Source: Amycolatopsis mediterranei
GTDB taxonomy: Bacteria > Actinomycetota > Actinomycetes > Mycobacteriales > Pseudonocardiaceae
DNA length: 64,000 nucleotides
Assembly: GCF_026017845.1 (NCBI RefSeq)
Contig: NZ_CP100416.1
Location: 2,016,200-2,080,199 of the forward strand
Reading direction: 5' to 3'
Translations under genes and position numbers: made by a program
Shown: one piece after another, positions 9,021-18,492 of the stretch
How positions within the stretch are numbered: position 1 is the stretch's first letter
How the letters are laid out: each line of letters begins with the position of its first letter
The notes under the pieces: model-generated
Told to the model about the DNA's origin: nothing
Databases searched by the model: none
The model's input: the letters and a program-made list of their open reading frames with translations, nothing else

Positions 9021-9078
9021 TAAAGGGGGTTCACCTTTCAGCTAGGATGAATACGCCTGGTAGCTGAGGGAGTGCATC

Positions 9079-9513
9079 GTGGTCAAGGAGCCCGGAAAGT
9101 CGACGCTGGCCGACAAGATCGACCGGCTGTTCCACGTGGTCCGCAGGCCCGATCGGGAGCCGTACAGCAACGAAGAGGTCGCCAAGGCCTGCCGCGAAGC
9201 GACGGGCGAGAGCTTTTCGACGACGTACCTGTGGCAGCTGCGCACGGGCCGCCGCGACAACCCGACCAAGCGGCACCTCGAGGCACTGGCGCAGTTCTTC
9301 GGAGTCCCCCCGGCGTACTTCTTCGACGACGAGCAGAGCCGGAAGATCGCGGAGGAGCTGGCCCTGCTGGGCGCCCTGCGCGACGCGGGGGTCCGGGATC
9401 TGGCGTTGCGCGCGGTGACGTTGTCCTCGGACGGCCTGGACACGATCAGCGACATGATCGACGCGATCGCCCGGAGGGAGGCCGGCCGCGGCGGCCCGAA
9501 GAAGGAGAGCTGA
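9079..9513 (+). CDS. EspR-like XRE-family transcriptional regulator
   Basis: The 144-residue protein has an N-terminal HTH (about 8-75, NEEVAKACREATGESFSTTYLWQLRTGRRDNPTKRHLEALAQFFGVPPAYF) and a short helical C-terminal dimerisation part (VRDLALRAVTLSSDGLDTISDMID). The design matches EspR (Rv3849), a nucleoid-associated regulator that dimerises through its C-terminus. The GTG at 9079 is preceded by GAGGGAG. With the two genes after the 421-base gap it forms the XRE/ImmA-IrrE/MAB_1171c set seen in many actinomycetes, where the peptidase may act on the regulator (inference). Confidence 0.85.
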   Translation: MVKEPGKSTLADKIDRLFHVVRRPDREPYSNEEVAKACREATGESFSTTYLWQLRTGRRDNPTKRHLEALAQFFGVPPAYFFDDEQSRKIAEELALLGALRDAGVRDLALRAVTLSSDGLDTISDMIDAIARREAGRGGPKKES

Positions 9514-9585
9514 GGGCAGCGGTTTTCGCAGCCGGCGGACCGGACATCGTCTCGGCGTCCACCCGAGGCTGCGGGAAGTCGTGGC

Positions 9586-9678
9586 GCGGGCGTGCTCGGG
9601 TGGCATCGCGTCCGACTGCCGCGAGGGGAGTGTTGCCGTGTGTTGCTGGTGCGGGCGGGCGTGCTCGCGTGGCATCGC
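9586..9678. repeat. Two 24-base direct repeats in the XRE-peptidase gap
   Basis: The unit starting GCGGGCGTGCTCG and ending GTGGCATCGC occurs at 9586-9609 and 9655-9678 with one mismatch, 69 bases apart. The gene-free stretch 9514-9934 holds nothing else I recognise. The repeats may be operators, or traces of a duplication. Confidence 0.7.
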
Positions 9679-9934
9679 CCCTGGCCGCTCGCCCTCGCCG
9701 CCGTGAGTCGCCGTTGCCGGTTCGCGGCCGCGGAGGAGCCGCATCTCACCTCCGCGGGCCGTGGCCCGGGTGCGCCGGGTATCGTCGCCAATCGTCGTTC
9801 CGGCCGCCGGGCCGCCTGCGGGGCACCGTCTTCCGCGTCCGCGCGTCGGATTGTTCGACGGCCGCGCAACCACGGGCGCTCTGCCGCGTTGATCCGGCTG
9901 GAACCGTCCGCGGCGTGGTGAAGGAGGGCTGAGG

Positions 9935-10492
9935 GTGGCGCGACCAGGGTGGCGGCGGCAACCGGCCCGCTCGCTGTGGCGGCGGGCCCGTCAGGTCGCC
10001 GATGGCGTGAGCCTGCCCGAACCGTTCGACGCCGAGGACTTCGTCGCGGGCCTGGCCGCCGAGCGCGGGCGGCCCATCGAACTCATGCCGGTCAGCGCGC
10101 CCCAAGGCGCGCCGTGCGGGTTGCTGATGAGCACCGAACGCGCCGACTACATCCTCTACCCGACCGACACGACCGCGCTGCACCGGCGGCACATCCTGCT
10201 GCACGAGGTCGGGCACCTGCTGTGCGGCCACGTCGGCGCCGACGCCGGTGCCGACGGCGTCGCCATCGATGCCGCGGCCGGACGGCAGCTCATGCCGAAC
10301 CTCTCGCCCGAGCTCGTCCGGCGCGTGCTCGGGCGCACCACCTACTCGGAGGTCGAGGAGCGCGAAGCCGAGCTCGTCGCGAGCCTGCTCGCCCAACGAG
10401 TCGTCCGGCCCGCGGAGCCGCGCGACCCCGCGCCCGGCGTCCCGGAAGGCGTGCGGCGCTTCGATTCCTTGTTCGGCCGCCGCGCGCCGTGA
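9935..10492 (+). CDS. ImmA/IrrE-family zinc metallopeptidase-like protein
   Basis: The 185-residue protein has the zinc-peptidase motif HEVGH at about residue 89 (HILLHEVGHLLCGH) and, about 60 residues on, the acidic EEREAELVASLLA helix that supplies the third ligand in the ImmA/IrrE family. These peptidases cleave or inactivate XRE repressors. The GTG at 9935 follows AAGGAGG. Its stop overlaps the next start (GTGA). Together with the upstream regulator it suggests a proteolytic switch, not shown by the sequence alone. Confidence 0.86.
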   Translation: MARPGWRRQPARSLWRRARQVADGVSLPEPFDAEDFVAGLAAERGRPIELMPVSAPQGAPCGLLMSTERADYILYPTDTTALHRRHILLHEVGHLLCGHVGADAGADGVAIDAAAGRQLMPNLSPELVRRVLGRTTYSEVEEREAELVASLLAQRVVRPAEPRDPAPGVPEGVRRFDSLFGRRAP

Positions 10493-11667
10493 TCGAAACC
10501 CTCGCCTACTACCTCTGCACGGCGGGCTTCGCCGGGTTCGGGTACAAGCTGATCGAGGCACGCCGCAGCCAGCCGGTGCGCACGATGTGGTTCCTCGCCG
10601 GCTTCGGCACCTGCATCGCCGCCGGCATCCTCGTGCTGACGCCGGCGATGTCGGCACTGGCCGGCCCGGGCCCGGTGGCCGAGTGGGTCCTGAACCTGGC
10701 CGGCGACGAGCTGAAGCTGGGCGCGATCGGGTTCGCGGTCGCCTTCACGCAGTCGGTGTGGCGCGGCGACGGCGCCCGGCTCGCCCCGCACGCGCTGTTC
10801 ACCGCGGCGACGATGGTGCTGCTCGCGGCGTGCTTCGCGCTTTCCGAACCGCGGCGCGTGGGCGACGACACGATCTTTTCGGACGCCGCCCTGCCGTTCG
10901 CCGTGGGCGACAAGGTGCTGTTCCTGGTGTACAGCCTGATCAGCCTCGGCCTGCTGCTCGCGGTGTTCGTCCGCAGCGCGTGGCACGCGGAGCCGGGACC
11001 GCTGCGCGCCGGCCTGTGGTTGCTGGTCGTCGGCGTGGGCGCGGCGGCGGCGTGGACGTTCTGGGACGTCGACGACGTCGTGCAGCTGGCCCGGACGGGG
11101 CGGATCGGCGCCCGCGAGGACCTGCCGTCCTCGGTGCTCGCGGCCGTGACGATCGTCTTCGTGGCGGCGGGGGCCACGCTCAGCGCGTGGTCACCGGCGG
11201 TGTCGTCGGTGGTCGGCCGGGTCCGGGCGTACCGGGCGTACCGCCGCATCGAGCCGCTGTGGACGGCGTTGCGCACGGCGGTCCCGGGCATCGCCCTCGA
11301 CCCGGGCCGCAAACTGGCGGGCGGCGCGGAGTTCGCGCTGTACCGCAGGGTCATCGAAATCCGCGACGGCCACCTGGCGCTGCGAGCCCACTTCGACCCG
11401 GACCTCCCGGCCCGGGCGGAGGCGGCGGCGCGCCGGGCGGGAGTCCGCGAGGCCGAGGTGGCGGCGACGGTGGAAGCGGTAACCCTGGCAGCGGCGATCG
11501 AGGCGGGCCGCGCGGGCCGCCGCTTCGCCCGCGAACCCGACCACCCGGCGGAACCGGACACGGCAGCGGACGTGGCCACCGAGGCGGCTTGGCTGGTCCA
11601 GGTGAGCCGGGCCTGGCGCCGCCGCGACGCGGTGGTGGAGCGGGTGGAGGCGGCCACGCCCGGCTAG
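10489..11667 (+). CDS. MAB_1171c-type seven-helix membrane protein (DUF6545-like)
   Basis: The 392-residue protein begins with about seven hydrophobic segments (from YYLCTAGFAGFGYKLIEA to SVLAAVTIVFVAAGATLSAW, residues 5-230). A cytosolic helical domain (about 240-390) follows, with AYRRIEPLWTALRTAVPGI and a run of charged residues ending in a Trp/Arg-rich tail. This matches the family annotated MAB_1171c putative transporter, nearly always beside an XRE gene and an ImmA-type peptidase. Function is unknown; a signal receptor for the peptidase is one reading. It overlaps the preceding stop by 4 bases. Confidence 0.8.
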   Translation: MIETLAYYLCTAGFAGFGYKLIEARRSQPVRTMWFLAGFGTCIAAGILVLTPAMSALAGPGPVAEWVLNLAGDELKLGAIGFAVAFTQSVWRGDGARLAPHALFTAATMVLLAACFALSEPRRVGDDTIFSDAALPFAVGDKVLFLVYSLISLGLLLAVFVRSAWHAEPGPLRAGLWLLVVGVGAAAAWTFWDVDDVVQLARTGRIGAREDLPSSVLAAVTIVFVAAGATLSAWSPAVSSVVGRVRAYRAYRRIEPLWTALRTAVPGIALDPGRKLAGGAEFALYRRVIEIRDGHLALRAHFDPDLPARAEAAARRAGVREAEVAATVEAVTLAAAIEAGRAGRRFAREPDHPAEPDTAADVATEAAWLVQVSRAWRRRDAVVERVEAATPG

Positions 11668-11688
11668 CCACCGCGAACGGCTCGCCCC

Positions 11689-11850
11689 GGCGCCCGGCTC
11701 GTCGCCGCGGCGCTCGGACCCGCTGCCTGCGGCGCCCGGCTCGCTGTGGCGCTCGGACCACTGCCTGCGGCGCCCGGCTCGCTGCGGCGTCCGGACCCGC
11801 TGCCTGCGGCGCCCGGCTCGCCGCGGCGCCCAGACCACTGCCGACGGCGC
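11689..11850. repeat. Imperfect tandem repeat, about 39-base unit, four copies
   Basis: The core GGCGCCCGGCTCG starts at 11689, 11731, 11769 and 11808, followed each time by a variant of CTGCGGCGCTCGGACC and (in the first three) CTGCCTGC. It fills the gap between two convergent genes. Spacing of 42, 38 and 39 bases argues against coding. It may be a slipped-strand array or a family of terminator hairpins. Confidence 0.75.
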
Positions 11851-11883
11851 ACCCGGCGTTCCCCCGCCGTCTCCCCAGCGGCC

Positions 11884-12786
11884 TCAGCGCGGGTAGCGGG
11901 CGCCGTTCACCGTCACCCTCAAGGTGTACAGCGAGCTCGAAGCCGTGATGAACAGCTCGTTCCCCCGTGCGCCGCCGAACGTGAAGTTCGAACACACCTC
12001 CGGGATCCGCAGCTTGCCGATCCTCGTTCCGTCCGAAGCGAAACAGTGCAGACCGTCGTGGGCCGCCGCCCAGACCTGGCCCTCGCTGTCCACCCGCACG
12101 CCGTCGAAGCCGCCGCTGTCGCTCGTTGCGAAGATCTCGCCGCCCGTGAGCTTTCCGTTGCCCGCCACGGAAAACACCCTGATGTGGCTCGGGTCCTGGC
12201 GCGTGTCCGCGATGTACAACCGCGATTCGTCCGCCGAAAACGCCAGCCCGTTCGGCCGGCTGAAGTCGTCCGCGACGATCGTCACCGAGCCGTCCGGGGC
12301 CGCGCGGTACACGTGGCAGGCGCCGATCTCGCTCTCGGCTCGGTACCCCTCGTAATCGCTGTCGATCCCGTAACTCGGGTCGGTGAACCAGATTGACCCG
12401 TCCGAGTGCTCGACGACGTCGTTCGGGCTGTTCAGCCGCTTCCCCCGGTACTCCGACGCCAGCACCGTGATCGAGCCGTCGTGCTCGGTGCGCGTCACGC
12501 GGCGCGGACCCTGCTCGCAGCTGATCAACCGGCCCTGGCGGTCCACCGTGTGGCCGTTCGCGTACCGGGACGGCTGACGGAACACGCCGACCCGGCCCGT
12601 CGTCTCGTCCCAGCGCAGCGTGCGGTCGTTCGGGATGTCGCTGAACACCAGGTAGCGGCCGGCCGGGAAGTACGCCGGACCCTCCGTCCAGCGGCAGCCC
12701 GTGTGCAGGCGCTGCGTCCACTCGTCGCCGTTGACGCGCGCGAACCGCTCGTCCAGCAGCTGGAAGTCCGTCTTGACCACGTCCAT
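11884..12786 (-). CDS. SMP-30/gluconolactonase-family protein
   Basis: The 300-residue protein is a six-bladed beta-propeller of the SMP-30/gluconolactonase/LRE family. The expected metal ligands are visible: Glu in TEGPAYF (about 34), Asn in NSPNDVV (about 113), Asn in RPNGLAFS, and Asp in ADTRQD. These enzymes hydrolyse sugar lactones or related esters with a divalent metal. No signal peptide is seen. The ATG at 12786 is preferred; one 24 bases upstream is possible. It diverges from the PadR gene. The substrate is unknown. Confidence 0.85.
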   Translation of the reverse strand: MDVVKTDFQLLDERFARVNGDEWTQRLHTGCRWTEGPAYFPAGRYLVFSDIPNDRTLRWDETTGRVGVFRQPSRYANGHTVDRQGRLISCEQGPRRVTRTEHDGSITVLASEYRGKRLNSPNDVVEHSDGSIWFTDPSYGIDSDYEGYRAESEIGACHVYRAAPDGSVTIVADDFSRPNGLAFSADESRLYIADTRQDPSHIRVFSVAGNGKLTGGEIFATSDSGGFDGVRVDSEGQVWAAAHDGLHCFASDGTRIGKLRIPEVCSNFTFGGARGNELFITASSSLYTLRVTVNGARYPR

Positions 12787-12883
12787 GGACGAAGTAGATC
12801 GCACCGCCACGCCGATGGCCCTCCGCCGTGCACACTACTGCGCTATGCGTGGTACCTTCCCAAGCGTAAGACTGGAGGGTGCA

Positions 12884-13203
12884 GTGGAGATCAGTCAGCT
12901 GCTCAAGGGCGTGCTCGATCTCGCCGTTCTCGCGGTGCTCCGCGACGAAGACGGCTACGGGTACGACGTACTGAGAAGACTCCGGGCCGCCGGCCTGGAC
13001 GAGGTGGGGGACGCGTCGGTGTACGGGACGTTGCGCAGGCTCTACAAGGCCGGCCTGCTGACTTCGTACGTGGTACCCAGCGAAGAGGGACCGCACCGCA
13101 AGTACTACAGCCTGAACGAACCGGGCCGGGTCCGGCTGGCGGAGTCCGGCAAGACGTGGCAGAGCTTCGCATCGACGATGAACGCGCTTTTGGGAGAGGC
13201 AGC

Positions 13204-13207
<4 letters not shown>
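12884..13207 (+). CDS. PadR-family transcriptional regulator
   Basis: The 107-residue protein is a PadR-type winged helix (ISQLLKGVLDLAVLAVLRDEDGYGYDVL, GDASVYGTLRRLYKAGLL, GPHRKYYSLNEPGR), with a short dimerisation helix. GGAGGGT precedes the GTG at 12884. Its stop overlaps the next ATG (ATGA). PadR genes followed by a HAAS-type membrane protein form a common two-gene unit in which the regulator represses its own operon. Confidence 0.92.
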
Positions 13208-14430
<1,223 letters not shown>

Positions 14431-14445
14431 GCGGCCGGGGCCGCT

Positions 14446-14476
14446 CGGGCGCGTTCACCCGTTCCGAACGCGCCCG
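14446..14476 (+). terminator. Rho-independent-type hairpin after the PadR operon
   Basis: CGGGCGCGTTC (14446-14456) pairs perfectly with GAACGCGCCCG (14466-14476) across a 9-base loop. A small GCGGCC/GGCCGC hairpin lies just before it at 14431-14444. No U-tract follows, as is common in high-GC actinomycetes. Confidence 0.65.
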
Positions 14477-14513
14477 AAACGCCGGGCGAACGTGAGCGTG
14501 CTGAGCTGGGCGG

Positions 14514-15476
14514 GTGACGCCACGCACGGACAGTCTCGCCCCGCACACCCGGGTCGTCCACGGGTACGAGCGCGCCTACCGGATGGCCGGAAGCGGGCCG
14601 GCCCTGCTCTTCCTGCACGGCATCGGCGACGACTCGTCGACCTGGCTGGACCTGCTGGCGTCGCTGTCGGCCGATTTCACGGTGATCGCGCCCGACCTGC
14701 TCGGCCACGGCTCTTCGGCCAAGCCGCGCGCGGACTACTCGGTCGCGGCCTACGCGTGCGGCATGCGCGACCTGCTGACCACCCTCGACGTCGACCGGGT
14801 GACGGTGGTCGGGCACTCGCTCGGCGGCGGGGTTGCGATGCAGTTCGCCTACCAGTTCCCGGAACGGTGCGAACGGCTCGTGCTGGTCGGCTCGGGTGGG
14901 GTCGGGGCGGGCGTCCACCCGCTGCTGCGGCTGGCCGCGGCACCGGGGGCGGGGCTGGTGCTGCCGCTGCTGGGGACGCCGCCCGCGGTGGCGGCGCTGC
15001 GCGGGTTCGCCGGGCTGCTGCGGCTCTTCGACGACGCCGATCTCGACTACGTGCTGACCCGGTACGCGCGGCTGGTCGAGCCGGGCACGCGCTCGGCGTT
15101 CCTGCGGACGCTGCGCTCGGTCGTCGACTGGCGTGGGCAGGTGGTCAACATGCTGGATCGGTGCTACCTGACCGAGGGCATCCCGACGCTGCTGATCTGG
15201 GGCACGGAGGACCGGGTGGTGCCGAGCGGCCACGCGCTGCGTGCGCACCGGGCGATGCCGGGCAGCAGGCTGGTCCTCTTCGAGGGCGCGGGCCACTTCC
15301 CGCACCGGGCGGACCCGGAGCGGTTCCTGGAGATCCTGCGGGAGTTCCTGGCGACAACGCCACCGGCGCGGTACGACCGGGCGCGGTGGGGGAAGCTGCT
15401 CCGCGCGGGCCGTCCGGCGGAAGCTCCCGAGACGGCGGGGGTGCCGGACGTGCCGACGGTGTCGTCCGGGACTTGA
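14514..15476 (+). CDS. Alpha/beta-hydrolase
   Basis: The 320-residue protein has the full alpha/beta-hydrolase set: oxyanion region FLHGIGDDSSTW (about 36), nucleophile elbow GHSLGGG with Ser at about 104, acid Asp in WGTEDRVV (about 230), and His in GAGHFPHRAD (about 260). It resembles actinobacterial hydrolases such as Rv2715. The substrate is unknown. The last 35 residues (GKLLRAGRPAEAPETAGVP) lie beyond the fold and are duplicated downstream in another frame. The GTG start at 14514 follows GAGCTGGG. Confidence 0.85.
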   Translation: MTPRTDSLAPHTRVVHGYERAYRMAGSGPALLFLHGIGDDSSTWLDLLASLSADFTVIAPDLLGHGSSAKPRADYSVAAYACGMRDLLTTLDVDRVTVVGHSLGGGVAMQFAYQFPERCERLVLVGSGGVGAGVHPLLRLAAAPGAGLVLPLLGTPPAVAALRGFAGLLRLFDDADLDYVLTRYARLVEPGTRSAFLRTLRSVVDWRGQVVNMLDRCYLTEGIPTLLIWGTEDRVVPSGHALRAHRAMPGSRLVLFEGAGHFPHRADPERFLEILREFLATTPPARYDRARWGKLLRAGRPAEAPETAGVPDVPTVSSGT

Positions 15477-15538
15477 GCGGGACCCGCGGCAAGCTGCTGC
15501 GCGCGGGCCGTCCGGCGGAGACTCCCGAGCCGGCGGGG
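15393..15538. repeat. 48-base tandem duplication of the hydrolase 3' end
   Basis: Bases 15393-15440 (inside the hydrolase gene) recur at 15491-15538 with 4 mismatches, 98 bases away. The second copy is in another frame and would read GKLLRAGRPAETPEPAG, ending SGT-stop like the real C-terminus. It looks like a remnant of a duplicated or replaced gene end. Confidence 0.8.
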
Positions 15539-15641
15539 ATCTCGGCCGTGTGGTCGGGCACCTGAGCAGCCCCCGTTTTCCACGCTACCGGCGGGCACCG
15601 ACAGTTCCGGGGCAGCCGGCGGAGTTGTCCCCAGGCACGAC

Positions 15642-15671
15642 GAAGGCCGCCTCCCGGGGGAGGCGGCCTTC
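15642..15671. terminator. Bidirectional terminator between convergent genes
   Basis: GAAGGCCGCCTCCC (15642-15655) pairs with GGGAGGCGGCCTTC (15658-15671): a 14-base-pair stem with a 2-base loop, between the hydrolase (+) and the stress protein (-). Confidence 0.85.
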
Positions 15672-15685
15672 TCGGTGAAGAACCG

Positions 15686-16210
15686 TCAGTGACCGAACGC
15701 GCTGCGCGCCGCGAGGTCCGCCAGCAGGGCGCGGCCCTTCTCGGCGTTGCGCGGCTGGGACAGGACGTCGTAGCGGCGGGCCACCAGCTGGCTCTGCGAG
15801 ACGAACCCGCGCTTGTTCCGGTTCGCCGCGTAGCCCAGCGCGCCGAAGAGCAGGTTGAACCCGAGACCGGCGACGAGGCCGATCACGATCGGGACCAGGC
15901 CGGCGCCCGGGTTCAGCAGGCTGAGCATCAGGCCGAGGAACAGGCCGAACAGCGCACCGGACGTCGCCGCGCTGCCGAGGACCTTGCCCCACGTCATCTT
16001 GCCCGCGACCCGCTCGACGAGCATCGGCTCCACGCCCACGATCGTGACGTCGGTGACGGGGAAGTCGGTGCCCGCGAGGTGGTCGACCGCCCGCTGTGCC
16101 TGCTCGTAGGACTCGTACGAACCGATCGGCCAGCCGGTGGGCAGGGTCGGCAGCTGGGGCCGGGCCTGCTGCTGTCCGATCGTGGTCTGCTGCGTGAATG
16201 CTGTGGTCAT
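15686..16210 (-). CDS. YflT-like general stress protein with a glycine-rich membrane hairpin
   Basis: The 174-residue protein has an N-terminal YflT/GSP17M-type domain (PIGSYESYEQAQRAVDHLAGTDFPVTDVTIVG, about 27-60). A Gly/Leu-rich double membrane segment follows (GALFGLFLGLMLSLL and GLVPIVIGLVAGLGFNLLFG, about 85-130), then a soluble tail that would lie in the cytosol. The ATG at 16210 with AGGTGAG upstream is preferred over more distal starts. Relatives are induced by osmotic or oxidative stress; no stress promoter could be assigned. Confidence 0.8.
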   Translation of the reverse strand: MTTAFTQQTTIGQQQARPQLPTLPTGWPIGSYESYEQAQRAVDHLAGTDFPVTDVTIVGVEPMLVERVAGKMTWGKVLGSAATSGALFGLFLGLMLSLLNPGAGLVPIVIGLVAGLGFNLLFGALGYAANRNKRGFVSQSQLVARRYDVLSQPRNAEKGRALLADLAARSAFGH

Positions 16211-16352
16211 CGATCTCACCTCTCTTGTCCCCTTCAACGTGCGGGGACCCCCTTTTCCTCCCGGACGAGCGAATTCACAGACTCTTCTCAGCCGGGCAAG
16301 CCGGACAATCCGACCGCCGCTCCAATGGTACAAAAAGATACCTTATTTCGGG

Positions 16353-16381
16353 TTGACCCAGCTCGGGTGACCGGGTAGGAA
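16353..16381 (+). promoter_or_regulatory. Sigma70-type promoter of the gamma-glutamylation operon
   Basis: TTGACC (16353-16358), a 17-base spacer and TAGGAA (16376-16381), about 40 bases before the first ATG of the glutamine-synthetase-like gene. Confidence 0.6.
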
Positions 16382-16421
16382 GGACCGGCAAAGGATTCAT
16401 ACCAAACCTTTGGGGCGACGG

Positions 16422-17786
16422 ATGGCACGCAGGCGAGGCATGCTCACGCTCGACGAACTCCGGGCGCGCGTGGACGCGGGCACGGTCGACACCGTGCTCG
16501 TCGCGCTCACCGACATGCAGGGCAGGCTGCAGGGCAAGCGCTGCTCGGCCGAGTACTTCCTGGACGAGGTCGTCGGCCACGCCACCGAGGCCTGCAACTA
16601 CCTGCTCGCCGTCGACGTCGACATGAACACCGTCGGCGGGTACGCGCTCTCCTCCTGGGACAGCGGCTACGGCGACTTCGTGCTGCGCCCCGACCTCGAG
16701 ACACTGCGCGAGATCCCGTGGCAGGAGGGCACCGCGCTCGTCCTCGCCGACGTCGAGCGCGTGCAGGGCGGCCCGGTCTCGGTGTCGCCGCGCCAGATCC
16801 TGCGCCGGCAGCTCGACCGCCTCGCCGAACGCGGGCTCGCCGCCTTCGTCGGCACCGAGCTCGAGTTCATCGTCTTCGACGACACCTACGAGGCCGCGTG
16901 GGACAAGCGCTACCACGGCCTCAAGCCCGCCAACCAGTACAACGTCGACTACTCGATGCTCGGCACCGCTCGGCTGGAGCCGCTGCTGCGCCGCATCCGC
17001 AACGACATGGCGGGCGCCGGGCTCTACCCGGAGTCGGCCAAGGGCGAGTGCAACCCCGGCCAGCAGGAGATCGCCTTCCGCTACACCGACGCCCTGAGCA
17101 CGTGCGACAACCACAGCGTCTACAAGAACGGCGCCAAGGAGATCGCCGCGCAGGAGGGCAAGAGCCTCACCTTCATGGCGAAGTACAACGAGCGCGAGGG
17201 CAACTCCTGCCACATCCACATCAGCCTGCGCTCCACCGAGGGCCGGGCCGTCCTGGCGGGCGACGGCGAGCACGGCTTCTCGAAGCTGATGGAGCACTTC
17301 CTCGCCGGCCAGCTGGCCGCGCTGCACGAGCTGACCTACTTCCTCGCACCGAACGTCAACTCCTACAAGCGGTTCGTGCCGGGCAGCTTCGCCCCGACCG
17401 CGATCGCGTGGGGCACCGACAACCGCACGTGTGCCCTGCGCGTCGTCGGGCACGGCGAGTCGCTGCGCGTCGAGAACCGGGTGCCGGGCGGGGACGTCAA
17501 CCCGTACCTCGCCGTCGCCGCGCTCGTCGCCGCCGGGCTCCACGGCATCGAGAACGAGCTGGAGCTCGAAGAGCCGTTCACCGGCAACGCCTACAACTCC
17601 GACCGGGACACCGTGCCGGCCACCCTGCCCGAGGCCGCCGCGGCCCTGGCCGGCAGCGGCCTGGCGCGCGCGGCCTTCGGCGACGACGTCGTCGACCACT
17701 ACCTGAACGCGGCGAAGGTCGAGATCGACGCCTACAACGCCGCCGTCACCGACTGGGAGCTCGTCCGTGGCTTCGAGCGCCTCTGA
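16422..17786 (+). CDS. GlnA3/PuuA-like gamma-glutamyl amine (polyamine) synthetase
   Basis: The 454-residue enzyme is a glutamine synthetase homologue: N-terminal beta-grasp with DMQGRLQGKRCSAEYFLDE, then FVGTELEFIVFD (metal Glu), ESAKGECNPGQQEIAFRYTDAL, the GS signature-like NSCHIHISL, and NRTCALRVVGHGESLRVENRVPGGDVNPYL with ATP/glutamate-binding Arg. This non-GlnA1 branch ligates glutamate to polyamines or ethanolamine. The next three genes, a gamma-glutamyl hydrolase, aldehyde dehydrogenase and SDR, support amine catabolism rather than ammonia assimilation. Starts at 16410 (TTG), 16422 (ATG) and 16440 (ATG) are all possible. Its amine is unknown. Confidence 0.85.
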   Translation: MARRRGMLTLDELRARVDAGTVDTVLVALTDMQGRLQGKRCSAEYFLDEVVGHATEACNYLLAVDVDMNTVGGYALSSWDSGYGDFVLRPDLETLREIPWQEGTALVLADVERVQGGPVSVSPRQILRRQLDRLAERGLAAFVGTELEFIVFDDTYEAAWDKRYHGLKPANQYNVDYSMLGTARLEPLLRRIRNDMAGAGLYPESAKGECNPGQQEIAFRYTDALSTCDNHSVYKNGAKEIAAQEGKSLTFMAKYNEREGNSCHIHISLRSTEGRAVLAGDGEHGFSKLMEHFLAGQLAALHELTYFLAPNVNSYKRFVPGSFAPTAIAWGTDNRTCALRVVGHGESLRVENRVPGGDVNPYLAVAALVAAGLHGIENELELEEPFTGNAYNSDRDTVPATLPEAAAALAGSGLARAAFGDDVVDHYLNAAKVEIDAYNAAVTDWELVRGFERL

Positions 17787-17787
17787 C

Positions 17788-18492
17788 ATGAACCGAGGCA
17801 AGCCCGTCATCGGCCTCACCGGCTACCTCGAACCGGCGAAGTTCGGCGTCTGGGAAACCGAAGCCGTGCTGCTGCACCGGGTCTACGTCGACTGCGTGGT
17901 CGCGGCGGGCGGCCTCCCGGTGCTGCTCCCGCCGGTGTCCGACGGGTACGAGCGGCTCGTGTCCACTGTGGACGGCTTGGTGCTCACCGGCGGCGCCGAC
18001 GTCGAGCCCGCCCGCTACGGGCAGGAGCCGCACCCGGCCACCTACGTCCGGCCGGAGCGGGACGTGTTCGAGTTCGGCCTGTTCGCAGCCGCGCGCAAGG
18101 CGGGCAAGCCGGTCCTCGGCGTGTGCCGCGGCCTGCAGGTGATGAGCGTCGCCCTCGGCGGCACGCTGGTCCAGCACCTGCCCGAGAGCGCGCGCACCAC
18201 GGAGCACCAGCCCGCGCCCGCGACGTTCGGCCGGGGCACGGTCACGCTCGCCGAAGGCAGCCGGGCCGCGGCGATCCTCGGGCCCGAAACCAAGACCCTG
18301 TGCTACCACCACCAGGCGATCGACCGGCTCGGCACCGGCATGCAGGCCGTCGGGTGGTCGGCCGACGGCACGATCGAAGCCGCGGAGGTGCCGGGCGAAT
18401 TCACCATGGGCGTCCAGTGGCACCCCGAGCAGGACAGCGACGACATCCGGCTGTTCCAAGCGCTCGTCGAAGCGAGCAAGGAGAGGGAATGA
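17788..18492 (+). CDS. Gamma-glutamyl-gamma-aminobutyrate hydrolase-like class I amidotransferase (PuuD-type)
   Basis: The 234-residue peptidase C26 protein has GLVLTGGADVEPARYG (oxyanion region), the nucleophile in LGVCRGLQVMSV (Cys near 112), and the His/Glu pair in MGVQWHPEQD (about 211-214). It would release glutamate from a gamma-glutamylated intermediate such as gamma-Glu-GABA. The ATG at 17788 starts 1 base after the synthetase stop, so translation is coupled. Its stop overlaps the dehydrogenase ATG. Confidence 0.87.
   Translation: MNRGKPVIGLTGYLEPAKFGVWETEAVLLHRVYVDCVVAAGGLPVLLPPVSDGYERLVSTVDGLVLTGGADVEPARYGQEPHPATYVRPERDVFEFGLFAAARKAGKPVLGVCRGLQVMSVALGGTLVQHLPESARTTEHQPAPATFGRGTVTLAEGSRAAAILGPETKTLCYHHQAIDRLGTGMQAVGWSADGTIEAAEVPGEFTMGVQWHPEQDSDDIRLFQALVEASKERE

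Noticed and set aside
12780..12791. 12-base palindrome CGTCCATGGACG over the SMP-30 start
   Set aside because: It overlaps the start codon and a common NcoI-like sequence; by itself it is too short to call an operator.
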